This document shows, one piece after another, positions 27,066-36,372 of a DNA stretch of 64,000 bases. Position numbers and translations under genes: made by a program. The notes beneath the pieces are model-generated. The model was not told the origin of the DNA. It saw only the letters and a list, made by a program, of their open reading frames with translations, and searched no databases. Within the stretch, counting starts at the first letter, position 1; every line of letters begins with the position of its first letter. Location of the stretch: positions 1,488,001-1,552,000 of the forward strand of contig NZ_AP019654.1 in NCBI RefSeq assembly GCF_009938205.1, read 5' to 3'. Source of the stretch: Vibrio panuliri (lineage in GTDB: Bacteria; Pseudomonadota; Gammaproteobacteria; Enterobacterales; Vibrionaceae).

Positions 27066-28274
27066 ATGCAGTACGACCCAAACAACTCGATAAAAATTCC
27101 GATTGATACCTTAACCTTGGGCATGTTTGTCACGGCTATTGAACATAGTAAACGTGTTAACTTGTCTCATGCGGGTAGAGTATCGAGCGAGAAAGCCATT
27201 TTGCAGTTGAAGCAAAATGGGGTTAAGTATGCCTGGGTTGACCAATCATTATCAGTACAAGGTTGTGTGTTTAAGCCTGTTGATGATTCAGAGCAATCAT
27301 CCACGGATGAGAACCAACCTGATGTTTCGGTCAAGCCAAAAACACAGAGCCGATTTGTACAGCAAAAGAAAGCATCGAAGATTATCCGCGAAGCTAAAGG
27401 TTTGGCGCAAAAACTGATTAACCAAACCTTTGAAGGTAAGGTGATTCATGTTGGCGAAATCGAGGAGTGGGCAGACGATGTCATTGATTCGGTTTTGGTC
27501 GATTCCGATGCGCTGCAATGTGTGTCCGCTTTACGTAACAAGGATAAATACCTACTAGAGCATTCGGTTAATGTTGCGTGTTTGCTGGTGACCTTTGGCA
27601 AGCACTTGCGTTTACCGAAAGAGACCCTAAAGCAGATGGCCATTGGTGGCATCATTCATGATGTGGGCAAAATCAAAGTCGACGACAAGGTTTTGCACAA
27701 GCCGGCTAAGCTCACGCCAGAAGAGTTTGAGCATATGAAATTGCATCAGGTGTTTGCTAAACAAATCATTACCAATGTTAAAGGCCTAAGTGACGTATCT
27801 CGTGATGTTTGTTTAATGCACCATGAAAAACTCGATGGTTCTGGTTACCCTGCCAGTCTAACCGCCGAGCAACTGCCGATTCATGGGCGAATGAGTAGTA
27901 TCGTTGACATATATGATGCACTCACGGCTGACCGTTGCTATAAGCGGGGAATGAGTTCTGCAGAAGCATTTAAGATATTGCTCAGCTTGGCTGGCAGCCA
28001 TCTCGACAAAGATCTGGTTTATAAGTTTATTAACTGTATCGGTGTCTATCCGGTCGGTTCGATTGTTGAGCTTAATGATGGTCGAGTGGGGATTGTTTGG
28101 AGCTCGAACCCTGATGAACCACTTAAACCCGAGGTAAAATGTTTCTATTCACGTAAGTATAAGCGTTATATTGAAGTGACTTACGTTGATATTAAACACA
28201 GCGCAGCCAAGATAGACAAGGCGATCGCTCCACACAATCTAGAAGTGGATCCTACTCCGTTCTTTGATTTGTAA
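27066..28274 (+). CDS. HD-GYP cyclic di-GMP phosphodiesterase with DUF3391
   Basis: A 402-residue protein. The N-terminal about 120 residues follow DUF3391 (IPIDTLTLGMFVTAIE start). The HD-GYP domain has HD at 198-199 (GGIIHDVGKI), HH at 252-253 and HHEKLDGSGYP, followed by IVDIYDALTADRCYK, so the catalytic set is complete. It should degrade cyclic di-GMP. No membrane helix. The ribosome site is weak, and a 246-base gap separates it from the receiver gene, so it probably has its own promoter. Confidence 0.92.
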   Translation: MQYDPNNSIKIPIDTLTLGMFVTAIEHSKRVNLSHAGRVSSEKAILQLKQNGVKYAWVDQSLSVQGCVFKPVDDSEQSSTDENQPDVSVKPKTQSRFVQQKKASKIIREAKGLAQKLINQTFEGKVIHVGEIEEWADDVIDSVLVDSDALQCVSALRNKDKYLLEHSVNVACLLVTFGKHLRLPKETLKQMAIGGIIHDVGKIKVDDKVLHKPAKLTPEEFEHMKLHQVFAKQIITNVKGLSDVSRDVCLMHHEKLDGSGYPASLTAEQLPIHGRMSSIVDIYDALTADRCYKRGMSSAEAFKILLSLAGSHLDKDLVYKFINCIGVYPVGSIVELNDGRVGIVWSSNPDEPLKPEVKCFYSRKYKRYIEVTYVDIKHSAAKIDKAIAPHNLEVDPTPFFDL

Positions 28275-28290
28275 TCGGTTTTGAGTAGCA

Positions 28291-28317
28291 AAAAGGCGCC
28301 AATCGGCGCCTTTTTTA
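28291..28317 (+). terminator. Terminator after the HD-GYP gene
   Basis: GGCGCC-AATC-GGCGCC with flanking A-run and six Ts; the A/T tails extend the stem. The A-run also permits use by the cdd transcript from the other strand. Confidence 0.9.
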
Positions 28318-28331
28318 AGGCAAACTTCTGG

Positions 28332-29219
28332 CTAAACAGCGAGGTAAGCCAGTGGAATATCAGGGTTTAGCACTTCTAGTGTAGCTTGAGTATCCGCTAA
28401 GTGACTGATGCTACCGTCACTCATCTCAACTAAGGCTGCCGATTCGATAGTCTCAAACGTTTTTCCTGCAAGAAGGATCTGACAGAGCGCGACTTGCAGT
28501 GGCGGAAGACTTGGGTTGAATGCAGCGTTTTCAGCGTAGCCGCCTTGATAGATACTGCCGTCTTTTAGCTTGATTGCAACGCCACTTAAGTTCTTCGTGT
28601 AAGGCGCGTGGCTGCGGTTGAGCGCTTGCAACGCAACTGCCACTAACGCGTCTTCATCTTGGGTTGTTTTACCGTGGTCAACGTGTGACATTAACCCAGA
28701 CTCAACCCCAAGATCCGCCGGACCAAATGACTCAGGCAGATACTGTTGTAACGTCATCGCATCGCGCTCTGGAAGTTGTACAACTAGTTTATCGGCAGTG
28801 GTGAGTTCATTCATAAACTGACGACAGTGACCGCAAGGGCTGAAGTTAATGGTAATGTCCGATAGACCTCGTTCACCTTTCATCCATGCGTGGCTAATTG
28901 CTGATTGCTCTGCGTGCACAGTTTGGCCTAGTTGCGCGCCCGCTAATTCAAGGTTTGCACCAAAGTAAAGACGACCAGTTAAGCCGCGCACGATCGCGCC
29001 AACATAGAAATTTGAAATAGGCGCATATGAATAAGCCGCCGCTAATGGAAGGAGTGCAACGCGAAGTTGTGCATCTTCCATATTTGATAGCGCAAGAAGT
29101 TGGCTATACTGCTCAGCGCTTAGTGTCGCATCAAAGCCTTCTGCCATTAAGATTGGTGATAAATAGTTGGCAACATCTGATGGTAGGTTTTGTAGTGCTT
29201 GCTCGATACGGCTTCTCAT
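28332..29219 (-). CDS. cdd: Cytidine deaminase
   Basis: A 295-residue homodimeric-type cytidine deaminase, deaminating cytidine and deoxycytidine. The zinc site is [11 protein letters not shown] (His, catalytic Glu) and [10 protein letters not shown] (two Cys), and a second degenerate domain fills the C-terminal half, as in the E. coli enzyme. It is downstream of lrgA-lrgB with a 200-base gap, an order resembling yohJ-yohK-cdd in enterobacteria. Confidence 0.95.
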   Translation of the reverse strand: MRSRIEQALQNLPSDVANYLSPILMAEGFDATLSAEQYSQLLALSNMEDAQLRVALLPLAAAYSYAPISNFYVGAIVRGLTGRLYFGANLELAGAQLGQTVHAEQSAISHAWMKGERGLSDITINFSPCGHCRQFMNELTTADKLVVQLPERDAMTLQQYLPESFGPADLGVESGLMSHVDHGKTTQDEDALVAVALQALNRSHAPYTKNLSGVAIKLKDGSIYQGGYAENAAFNPSLPPLQVALCQILLAGKTFETIESAALVEMSDGSISHLADTQATLEVLNPDIPLAYLAV

Positions 29220-29418
29220 AAGAAATCCTTTAATAATTCGTATTCGATAGTAAAAGAGTGAACTCTCGATATCTTTGAATTTACATTCTATGTAGGTCTT
29301 AGGATTAAACTGTGATGAAGATCATTATATAAAATGTAATATATTACATTATTACATAGTTAGAGTGAGGTCACACAAGTTGTATGACCCCAAAGCGTTT
29401 GACGGGTTAAATTTTAAG

Positions 29419-30096
29419 CTAGGCGCTCAACCAGAGCGCAAAAGAGAAGAATAGTGGGGCAACAATAGAGGTGATCACGCCACATAGAACCAGTGCAAGT
29501 GAACTAAAGGCGGCATCTTCGCCGTTTTTCTCTGCGCATGTCGCCGTGCCAAGCGCATGTGATACCGTACCCATAGTCAGCCCTCTGGCAACAGGGTGAG
29601 TCACATTCAACATATTGTAGATTGGGTAAGCGAGAATGGCGCCAAACAAGCCAACGAGCAACACCAGAATGGCAGCGATAGCAGGTTCACCCCCTAAGTT
29701 GCGTGAGACTTCCATTGCAATGGGGGTCGTGACTGATTTACCCAATAAACTGGCAATTAAGGATGTATCGGTCTTTAACGCAACAGCAATAAGAGTGCTG
29801 GTAAGCATTGACATAATACTGCCGACACCACAAGCAAGGGTGACGATACGCCAGTTAGCTCGGATTTGCGGTAACTGTTCATAAAGAGGGTAAGCCAGAG
29901 CCACAACCGCAGGTTGCAGAGCAAAGCTGAGCCATTCATTTTCGGCGTAATAGCTTTCAAATGGCACCTTAAAGTAGGTCAATACAGGGATCAGAATCGC
30001 GATACAAATCAAAAGCGGGTTCATGATAGGCGTGTTGCATTTTCGACTTAGCCAACGTGCGAAGAAGAAAGTAATAATAGTTATCAGCATCCACAT
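29419..30096 (-). CDS. LrgB/YohK family membrane protein
   Basis: A 225-residue protein with many hydrophobic helices. SVTTPIAMEVSRNLGG and GTVSHALGTATCAEKNGEDAAFSSLAL are the LrgB signature blocks. LrgB works with LrgA; the pair is linked to murein hydrolase control, and homologues take up pyruvate in some Firmicutes. It overlaps lrgA by one base (TAATG). The proximity to cdd hints at nucleoside or overflow metabolism. Confidence 0.92.
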   Translation of the reverse strand: MWMLITIITFFFARWLSRKCNTPIMNPLLICIAILIPVLTYFKVPFESYYAENEWLSFALQPAVVALAYPLYEQLPQIRANWRIVTLACGVGSIMSMLTSTLIAVALKTDTSLIASLLGKSVTTPIAMEVSRNLGGEPAIAAILVLLVGLFGAILAYPIYNMLNVTHPVARGLTMGTVSHALGTATCAEKNGEDAAFSSLALVLCGVITSIVAPLFFSFALWLSA

Positions 30097-30461
30097 TATT
30101 TATTTCCCCGCTTTAACAGGCGATCGAGCATTACCCCGAGTACGACTAATACAAGGAACGTTCCCCCAACTGCGGCTGCCAGTATTGGTAACGCATTGGT
30201 GATTAAGGTGTCGAAGTGATCCATAAGACCAACACTGATTGGAACGAATAATAAGATCATATAGCGGATAAACAGGTTGGCGCTGGGCTTAACCCAGTCA
30301 CCAGAAACCAATCCACTTGCCATCAGACCGAATAGAATCAGCATTCCGATAATGCTGCCCGGGATAGAAGTGCCTAAAAGTGTTTGAATGTTTACGCCAG
30401 CTGCCAAACAGAGCAAGATTAGCCCCATGGAGACAGCGTATTTTAGTAAGTTTTGAGCCAT
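30096..30461 (-). CDS. LrgA/CidA/YohJ family membrane protein
   Basis: A 121-residue holin-like protein with four hydrophobic helices. [21 protein letters not shown] is the characteristic block of CidA/LrgA. It is translated just before lrgB with a one-base overlap, so the two form a unit. Exact role (autolysis modulation or small-acid transport) is unsettled for the family. Confidence 0.92.
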   Translation of the reverse strand: MAQNLLKYAVSMGLILLCLAAGVNIQTLLGTSIPGSIIGMLILFGLMASGLVSGDWVKPSANLFIRYMILLFVPISVGLMDHFDTLITNALPILAAAVGGTFLVLVVLGVMLDRLLKRGNK

Positions 30462-30504
30462 ATTGGTGCGCCGTTAGCAGAAAATCACCGAGAAAATTGG
30501 AAAA

Positions 30505-31929
30505 TTAAGAGACAAGCTTCTCGACGTATTGATACACAGATTTTAATAGTGCAATTTTCTTTGCATCACTCTCATGTTCGTGAACTAAGTTTTCAAGATT
30601 TAGCATGTAGTCGTCTATGCGACTTTGGAAGTAGTCGCGCGAGTGATTTACCCAGCGTTGCTGTTCTTGCTCATTGAGTGTCCAAGGATAATTGCGCGCT
30701 CGGTAGCGAAATAGCAAAGGCTCAATTCTCGAGTCAGAAAAGCTGATATCGAGAGCGGCGAGTTGCTCAGGCTCTGTTTGACGGATAATGTCCATTCCCG
30801 CACGATCCGCTGGGGAGAAAAAGCGACTGTATAGCTGACAGTCTACATCCTGTTCTGTCTCAAACTCGCGATCGACACTGAACACCCCAATCAGTTTTTC
30901 GCGAATTTCTGGATGCTGACGTAACAACTGAAGATTCTGTAAGCATTGCTCGCGATCGATACCGATTTTAGCGGCATTTTCCGCGGTCAATGTTTTGGCT
31001 GGCGCAAGAATAGGGCATTTATTGATGTGCACCAGTTTAACTGGTACAGGCAACTCATCTTCTGCTAAATCAGAGTGCTTGGTATAGAGACGCTCGCGCA
31101 GTGCTTCTGCGTCCAGATTAAGAATGGCTTGTGGATCTTTAGCAAGATCAACCACGATAACGGCATTTTGGTTAGTCGGATGCCATGCAACTGGCACTAT
31201 CCAGCTCGTATAATGGCAGTCACGTCCTAACATACCTGATACGTGCATCAGCGGAGTCATATTGACAATATCAATTAACTCGTTGAGTTTGCGTTTGTGG
31301 CGCATACTCAGGAAATAATCAAACAGTTTAGGTTGCGCTGCTTTAACTTTCTTCGCCATTTCAATGGTCGCAATGACGTCAGCCATAGCATCGTGTGCAT
31401 TGGCGTGCTCAATACCGTTCGCTACCGATAAGTGTTCCAGTTTAAAACTGATATAGCCTTCGTCATTTTCCGGCCATTCAATGCCCTCAGGACGCAGTGC
31501 ATAGCATGCGCGCATGACATCGAGTAAGTCCCAGCGAGAGTTTCCGTTTTGCCAACTCCATGCGTATGGGTCGATAAAGTTGCGATAACAGGTATAGCGA
31601 GTGACTTCGTCATCAAAGCGAATGCTGTTGTAGCCTAAGCTGATTGTGTTTGGTGTCGCCAGTTCCTGATGGATCTTATTGATAAACTCAGGCTCGATCA
31701 GACCTTTGCTCGCCGCCAATTGAGGGGTAATGCCAGTAATGAGTGCCGCTTCAGGTGAGGGAAGGTAATCAGATGGTGGCTGACAATAAATAACAAGAGG
31801 TTCGCCGATAATATTAAAATCCATATCGGTGCGTACACCAGCGAACTGGCTTGGGCGGTCTTTCGCTGGGCTTGTCCCCCACGTTTCATAGTCAAAAAAG
31901 AAAAACGTAGGTTGCTGCTCTTGTTGCAT
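30505..31929 (-). CDS. sbcB: Exodeoxyribonuclease I
   Basis: A 474-residue 3'-5' single-strand DNA exonuclease of the DEDDh group. The first acidic pair is in FFFFDYETWGTSPAKDRPSQF, followed by NSIRFDDEVTRY and NAHDAMADVIATIEM. Length matches E. coli ExoI. The ATG at 31929 gives the family N-terminus; the ATG six codons earlier has no ribosome site. It acts in mismatch repair and recombination. Single gene. Confidence 0.96.
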   Translation of the reverse strand: MQQEQQPTFFFFDYETWGTSPAKDRPSQFAGVRTDMDFNIIGEPLVIYCQPPSDYLPSPEAALITGITPQLAASKGLIEPEFINKIHQELATPNTISLGYNSIRFDDEVTRYTCYRNFIDPYAWSWQNGNSRWDLLDVMRACYALRPEGIEWPENDEGYISFKLEHLSVANGIEHANAHDAMADVIATIEMAKKVKAAQPKLFDYFLSMRHKRKLNELIDIVNMTPLMHVSGMLGRDCHYTSWIVPVAWHPTNQNAVIVVDLAKDPQAILNLDAEALRERLYTKHSDLAEDELPVPVKLVHINKCPILAPAKTLTAENAAKIGIDREQCLQNLQLLRQHPEIREKLIGVFSVDREFETEQDVDCQLYSRFFSPADRAGMDIIRQTEPEQLAALDISFSDSRIEPLLFRYRARNYPWTLNEQEQQRWVNHSRDYFQSRIDDYMLNLENLVHEHESDAKKIALLKSVYQYVEKLVS

Positions 31930-32297
31930 TGATTCATCCAAATACATGAAAACTATTTAGCTATTAGACCACTGCACTGCATGGTTAGCAATGTCTGGGG
32001 TGTTGATAGCCGAAATTATCGACCAGTTGTGCGCCGGTGAGTTTGCCATCTAGCTTGTTAGGTCAAAATTGAGGTTGGGTTTGTAGGAAAACCAGTTTGT
32101 GAGAATTAAAAACAAGAGACGAGGCTGAATTGCTCAGGCATTACTGCTTGTGATGCCGAGAGTAAAGTAGAGATGGTATGATTGTCAGAATGATATTCGA
32201 ATCTGACAATCATACCCGGTGTGGCAAAAGCAGCTAAGTCGTAATGACGATTTTCCTTTTCGTGTCGCATTGAGTCAAAATGCTGCTTTTTCGATTA
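31930..32297. other. Gene-free region with a 15-pair inverted repeat
   Basis: A 368-base gap between sbcB and the glycosidase gene. GGTATGATTGTCAGA (32175-32189) and TCTGACAATCATACC (32202-32216) are exact reverse complements with a 12-base spacer. A longer-range pair AAAAGCAGC / GCTGCTTTT (about 32227 and 32281) surrounds the end of the glycosidase unit and could act in its 3' end. The sbcB promoter must also lie here. No gene seen. Confidence 0.55.
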
Positions 32298-33722
32298 TTA
32301 ATCGAGGTTTTCACCGTTAGTTTCTATCAATCGTTGGTACCAATAGAAGCTGTCTTTCTTGTAACGCTTTAGCTCTTTCTCACTTTCTTCATCTCGGTCA
32401 ACATAAATAAAACCATAGCGTTTGGCATAACCATTTAGCCAACTGAACAGATCCTGAAAAGACCAAGTGCAGTAGCCGATTACTTCACAGCCATCTTCAA
32501 TTGCATCATTAATTGCTTCAATGTGTGCTTTTAGGAAAGCGATGCGATAGCCATCGTGTACTCGACCGTCTTCCGTTAGCGTGTCGTACGCACCTAAACC
32601 GTTTTCACTGATAAGGATCGGTAAGTTATAGCGAGACGTGATGCGGCGAAGTGCAACACGCAGCCCCTCAGGGTCGATCGCCCAGTTCCAATCCGTCATT
32701 TTTAGGTGTTCGTTGTCAGCGCGAACATAGTAATCATCGGTAGGGATGCGAGCGATATCTGACACCACAGACACTTGGGCTGCATTGCCGGTTTGTGCCG
32801 TATTCTGGCGGTTTTCTGGCGCGACATAGGTAGCGGATTGATAATAGTTCAGCCCCATGAAGTCGCAAATTCCTGCTTTGAGTAGCGCTTTATCGCCTTC
32901 TTGGAAGTCGATGTGGATGCCAAGACGCGCTAGCAGTTTCAAGCCAATCTTTGGATAAGTGCCTTTCGCGTAGACATCCATCCACAGCAGATCTTGTATC
33001 TCTTGTGCGTTTTCAGCGGCAATCACATCTTCTGGAGCCGCTGTTTTCGAATAGGCTGGGCTGTACGCAAAACTCGCACCAATTTGGCCTTTAATACCCA
33101 TCTCTTTGAATCGTTTCACTGCACTGGCATTTGCAAGGCTAGCGATGTGGTTGGCATTAATAAAGCGTTGGTAATCGGAGACTTTTGGTGGGTGGAGCTT
33201 TTGAACATATCCTAGGCTTGTGAAAATGTTTTGCTCATTCATACAAACCCAGTACGGCACCTTGTCGCCATACTCCCTAAACAAGACTTCGCAATATTGG
33301 GTAAAGTCAGTCAGAATTTTACGACTTTCCCAGCCTTGATACTCGTCTTGCAGTGCTTGAGGAAGGTCCCAGTGGTAGATAGTTAGGATCGGAGTAATGC
33401 CACATTCGACCAGTTTGTTGATAACGTTATGATAGAACTCGACGCCTTTGGGGTTGACCGTGCGACCATCTGGCATGATACGCGTCCAGGCGACAGAGAA
33501 TCGATAAGCCTTCAGCCCCATCTCTCGCATAAGCTCGATGTCTTCTGCATATCTGTGGTAGAAGTCAATCGCTACTTCACCTGTTGTATTTTTAAACGTA
33601 TTACCTGGAACTCGTGAGTACATATCCCAAATCGAATCACCTTTGCCGTCTAGGTTTGCTGCGCCTTCAATTTGATAGGCCGCGGATGCGCTGCCCCATA
33701 AGAAGTTCTCTTGAAATGCCAT
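32298..33722 (-). CDS. 6-phospho-beta-glucosidase, GH1
   Basis: A 474-residue GH1 (beta/alpha)8 glycosidase. The acid/base is Glu163 in MNEQN and the nucleophile Glu373 in ISENG. Three residues separate phospho-glycosidases from plain glucosidases: here Ser427, Lys434 and Tyr436 in SWLNGYAKRYG, matching the phosphate-binding Ser/Lys/Tyr of 6-phospho-beta-galactosidase LacG. The expected substrate is therefore a 6-phospho disaccharide such as cellobiose-6-phosphate. No signal peptide. No PTS transporter gene is adjacent, so sugar entry must be supplied elsewhere. The divergent GntR/UTRA gene is its likely regulator. Confidence 0.9.
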   Translation of the reverse strand: MAFQENFLWGSASAAYQIEGAANLDGKGDSIWDMYSRVPGNTFKNTTGEVAIDFYHRYAEDIELMREMGLKAYRFSVAWTRIMPDGRTVNPKGVEFYHNVINKLVECGITPILTIYHWDLPQALQDEYQGWESRKILTDFTQYCEVLFREYGDKVPYWVCMNEQNIFTSLGYVQKLHPPKVSDYQRFINANHIASLANASAVKRFKEMGIKGQIGASFAYSPAYSKTAAPEDVIAAENAQEIQDLLWMDVYAKGTYPKIGLKLLARLGIHIDFQEGDKALLKAGICDFMGLNYYQSATYVAPENRQNTAQTGNAAQVSVVSDIARIPTDDYYVRADNEHLKMTDWNWAIDPEGLRVALRRITSRYNLPILISENGLGAYDTLTEDGRVHDGYRIAFLKAHIEAINDAIEDGCEVIGYCTWSFQDLFSWLNGYAKRYGFIYVDRDEESEKELKRYKKDSFYWYQRLIETNGENLD

Positions 33723-33775
33723 AATTGCCTCGATTAACCCTTTCCCATCTACTCGTTTTCTTTCTTCGATACTAT

Positions 33776-33793
33776 TAAAACCATATGGTTTTA
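33776..33793. promoter_or_regulatory. Palindromic operator between GH1 and GntR genes
   Basis: TAAAACCATATGGTTTTA is a perfect 18-base palindrome, 53 bases before the glycosidase ATG. It is probably the binding site of the divergent GntR/UTRA regulator at the glycosidase promoter. Confidence 0.7.
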
Positions 33794-33912
33794 GTAGTTG
33801 TCATGCTAATAAATGAGATGTAGATCGGGTTAATTGGCCGTTTTGTAGGTCGTCTAATCTTTAAACTCTATTGCTTTCATGGTTTGCCTTGTGAGTTGAG
33901 TGATTAAGCAGT

Positions 33913-33933
33913 AGTCTCACAATAAATGAGACT
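33913..33933. promoter_or_regulatory. Inverted repeat before the GntR gene
   Basis: AGTCTCA-N7-TGAGACT lies 26 bases before the regulator ATG. It differs from the 33776 palindrome, so it may be a site for another regulator or a leader hairpin. Confidence 0.4.
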
Positions 33934-33959
33934 GCGTAGGGTTAAGGAAACAGACGAAA

Positions 33960-34676
33960 ATGGTGAAATATCAGGGTATTTACAACGAAATGAAAGCCCG
34001 AATTTTAGCTGGTGAATACTCACCATATGGTAAGCTTCCGGACGGTAAATCCTTGGCGAAGGAATTTCATTGCAGTGAAATCACGATCAAGAAAGCCCTA
34101 GATTACTTGGTTAAAGAAGGTTTAGTTGTCCGCAAGCGTGGGGCAGGTTCATTTGTAAAGCTGTCTTCAAACCTAGTATCTGATTCACACCTACTAGGCA
34201 CCAAGAGAAGAGCCGAAGAGAGAGGTCAGACGGTCAATACGCGCGTCGTTAAGTTTGTCAAAGTGAAGGCCGATAAGGCGATCGCTGATAAATTAAAATG
34301 CCAAGTTGGTGATTCCGTCTATGACATTACACGTGTTCGTGTGCTTGATGGAGTGCCAACCATTATCGAATACATCTACTTATCCGCAACTATCATTCCT
34401 AATTTAGCGATCGAGGATGTAAAAGCTTCCATTTATGGTTATATCACTGGCAAGCTCGGTCTTACCATACACAGCGCTAATCTTAAAATCACTATGGCTA
34501 ATGCGACGACAGTGGAGGCTGAGTATCTCGCTCTGCCGGTTGGGGAAAACATAGTGAGTGTTGCACAGAATGCTTACTTGGATAACGGTCAGATTTTTGA
34601 ATACTCCGTCGCTAAGCACACTTGTGATACGTTCGAGTTTTCGACCACGTATGTTAAGAGCGAAACGCAGTTGTGA
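33960..34676 (+). CDS. GntR/UTRA-family transcriptional regulator
   Basis: A 238-residue regulator. Residues 1-70 form the GntR winged helix (YSPYGKLPDGKSLAKEFHCSEITIKKALDYLVKEGLVVRKRGAGSFV); residues about 90-235 form a UTRA effector domain, which usually binds phosphorylated sugars. Divergent from the 6-phospho-beta-glucosidase, whose substrate is a natural effector. Family members acting on phospho-beta-glucosides have this arrangement. AAGGA precedes the ATG. Confidence 0.9.
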   Translation: MVKYQGIYNEMKARILAGEYSPYGKLPDGKSLAKEFHCSEITIKKALDYLVKEGLVVRKRGAGSFVKLSSNLVSDSHLLGTKRRAEERGQTVNTRVVKFVKVKADKAIADKLKCQVGDSVYDITRVRVLDGVPTIIEYIYLSATIIPNLAIEDVKASIYGYITGKLGLTIHSANLKITMANATTVEAEYLALPVGENIVSVAQNAYLDNGQIFEYSVAKHTCDTFEFSTTYVKSETQL

Positions 34677-34807
34677 CATCAAGCTACAGATAGACAAGCG
34701 TATATGGGCGGTTGAATGTTGAACTGCTCTTATCTGGGCAACTTTGCTCAGATAGCGTTGAATGTGAGGAGAGTACAGTGAGCGAAATAGCAGGGCGCTA
34801 AAACACA

Positions 34808-34832
34808 AAAAGCGACCCAAGAGGTCGCTTTT
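34808..34832. terminator. Terminator between GntR and cold-shock genes
   Basis: AAAAGCGACC-CAAGA-GGTCGCTTTT, a 10-pair stem. Its A/T ends suit both directions. A second hairpin, GCCATCA-AAG-TGATGGC (34844-34860), lies between it and the cold-shock stop codon. Confidence 0.85.
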
Positions 34833-34872
34833 GACTATCACACGCCATCAAAGTGATGGCCAATGATAAAAA

Positions 34873-35085
34873 TTAAAGAGCTACAACGTTAGCAGCTTGT
34901 GGGCCTTTTTGACCTTGTTCGATTTCGAAGCTTACTTTTTGGCCTTCAGTAAGAGTTTTGAAGCCTTCAGAAACGATTGAACGGAAGTGTACGAATACGT
35001 CAGCGCCGCCGTTGTCTTGAGAAATGAAACCAAAACCTTTAGTTTCGTTGAACCATTTTACTGAACCAGTCATTTTGTTAGACAT
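34873..35085 (-). CDS. Cold-shock protein, CspA family
   Basis: A 70-residue single cold-shock domain. RNA-binding motifs RNP1 (KGFGFI) and RNP2 (VFVHF) are intact, with the N-terminal [13 protein letters not shown] and C-terminal [10 protein letters not shown] typical of CspA-type RNA chaperones. GAGGTATC supports the start. It has a promoter about 160 bases upstream, giving a long leader like that of E. coli cspA. Which Csp paralogue it is cannot be told. Confidence 0.95.
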   Translation of the reverse strand: MSNKMTGSVKWFNETKGFGFISQDNGGADVFVHFRSIVSEGFKTLTEGQKVSFEIEQGQKGPQAANVVAL

Positions 35086-35247
35086 AGATACCTCTATACA
35101 ATTTTTAATTAAACGTTAAAGCTAATGGGAAAACTATTGTATCAATTTCTAGAGAAGTATTCGCAGGAGCTAAACGAAAGGTATCGAAAGATGACTGACA
35201 GAAACTTTAATCTAAAACTTTTTTACATAGCTCGTATCCGATGAGCC
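35086..35247 (-). ncRNA. Long 5' leader of the cold-shock gene
   Basis: The predicted promoter start near 35247 leaves a leader of about 160 bases, close to that of E. coli cspA, which acts as an RNA thermosensor. Short stems such as GCTC-N9-GAGC near its 5' end are visible. The thermosensor role is inference by analogy. Confidence 0.4.
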
Positions 35248-35253
35248 GCGAAC

Positions 35254-35281
35254 ACTATACACTCACTGACAAGAATAACAA
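35254..35281 (-). promoter_or_regulatory. Sigma-70 promoter of the cold-shock gene
   Basis: On the minus strand TTGTTA (35276-35281), a 16-base spacer and TATAGT (35254-35259) form a good -35/-10 pair. Transcription would begin near 35247. Confidence 0.55.
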
Positions 35282-35426
35282 ACGTTATTTTCTGTTTTTG
35301 TACAGTTTGAGGGGCATAACAGCATAATCGTGACTTAAATTGTGCTAAGAATCCAATTTTTAAGGGATTTGTGTTAGTTCATGAGGCTCTGAACTGCGGC
35401 AAAAATCGCCGCTGAGAATAGAGCAG
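35282..35426. other. Remainder of the csp-SDR intergenic region
   Basis: Together with the leader and promoter this makes a 341-base gap. The part upstream of the csp promoter is AT-rich at 35290-35360 and shows no gene. No clear terminator for the following minus-strand gene was found. Confidence 0.35.
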
Positions 35427-36104
35427 TTATCGGTACTTGTTGAGTAGCTTGCGCATCTCGACGCTATCAAGGCGCTGGATAGAACGAGTATGTGAGGAAA
35501 ACGAGTCGTAGAGCATGCTTTTCGCCACCAGAGCGGCTGGAATCGGGATATAGCGAGCCAGTGAGCCAACCATCAACGGGCGGATGATCTTAAATAACCA
35601 CTGCACAATCGCCTCATCGGTACGAGGATTGTCGCGTAACCCCACTAACGGACCAGGACGAACAAAGGTGACGCTGTCAAAGCCCAGTTGCTCAAGTGCT
35701 TGCTCCATTTTGCCTTTGCAACGTAAGTAATGTGAAGGTGAGCGAGGATTTGCCCCTAAACTTGATACCACTGACAGATGTTTTACGCCAAGCAACTTCA
35801 TGGTTTTCGCCACCTGGCAGACAAGGTGGTAATCAATGTCCTCCAGACCTTGCATGGAGCCTGCTTGTTTACGTGTGGTGCCTAAGCATATATAGCCTTT
35901 GCTCGGCGAGACTTTGCTTTCGTCCCATTCGAGCACACGTAATTGATGGTCAAGAATCGTTTCTAACTTTGGATGCGTAAAAGCAAGGGGCTTGCGAGAG
36001 AGTGCATAGATATGGTCAATGGCGCGCTCTTCCAAAAGCAGCTTAGTCAGTTCGGTGCCCACTAACCCTGTTGCACCGGCTACGATAACAATTTGTTGCT
36101 CCAT
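35427..36104 (-). CDS. NAD(P)-binding atypical SDR protein
   Basis: A 225-residue Rossmann-fold protein. The nucleotide-binding motif is VAGATGLVGTELTKLL (about 8-23, GATGxxG type). It resembles the HTATIP2/TIP30 and YwnB-like NAD(P)H-binding group. VVSSLGANPRSPSHYLRCKGKMEQAL holds a Tyr and Lys spaced as YxxxK (YLRCK), the SDR catalytic pair. FVRPGPLVG follows. Reaction unknown; an oxidoreductase or redox sensor is plausible. Single gene. Confidence 0.8.
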   Translation of the reverse strand: MEQQIVIVAGATGLVGTELTKLLLEERAIDHIYALSRKPLAFTHPKLETILDHQLRVLEWDESKVSPSKGYICLGTTRKQAGSMQGLEDIDYHLVCQVAKTMKLLGVKHLSVVSSLGANPRSPSHYLRCKGKMEQALEQLGFDSVTFVRPGPLVGLRDNPRTDEAIVQWLFKIIRPLMVGSLARYIPIPAALVAKSMLYDSFSSHTRSIQRLDSVEMRKLLNKYR

Positions 36105-36372
36105 CGCTCATTCACCTTTATTACCTTTTTGCTCGCTCTTCTCATCTACTTGGATGTCATCAAGTGCTTTCGATCTCCACAGTAATGATGGTAAGCGCCA
36201 TGTTCAATAACCACAAGTTCTCTATTGCTACTGCGGCGAGATCAACAAAATAGCATGAAATTACGTTTGAAAGTGCGAAGTGCGAACTGTTACTAGAAAA
36301 GTAACGCAAACAAAGGTTACACTCATGGCAAACCATTGCTTTGAAAGAATTTATATCAACACAAGGATGTCT

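Noticed and set aside
34404..34841. 145-codon frame antisense to the GntR gene
   Set aside because: It overlaps a well-supported gene, has no family likeness and no ribosome site.
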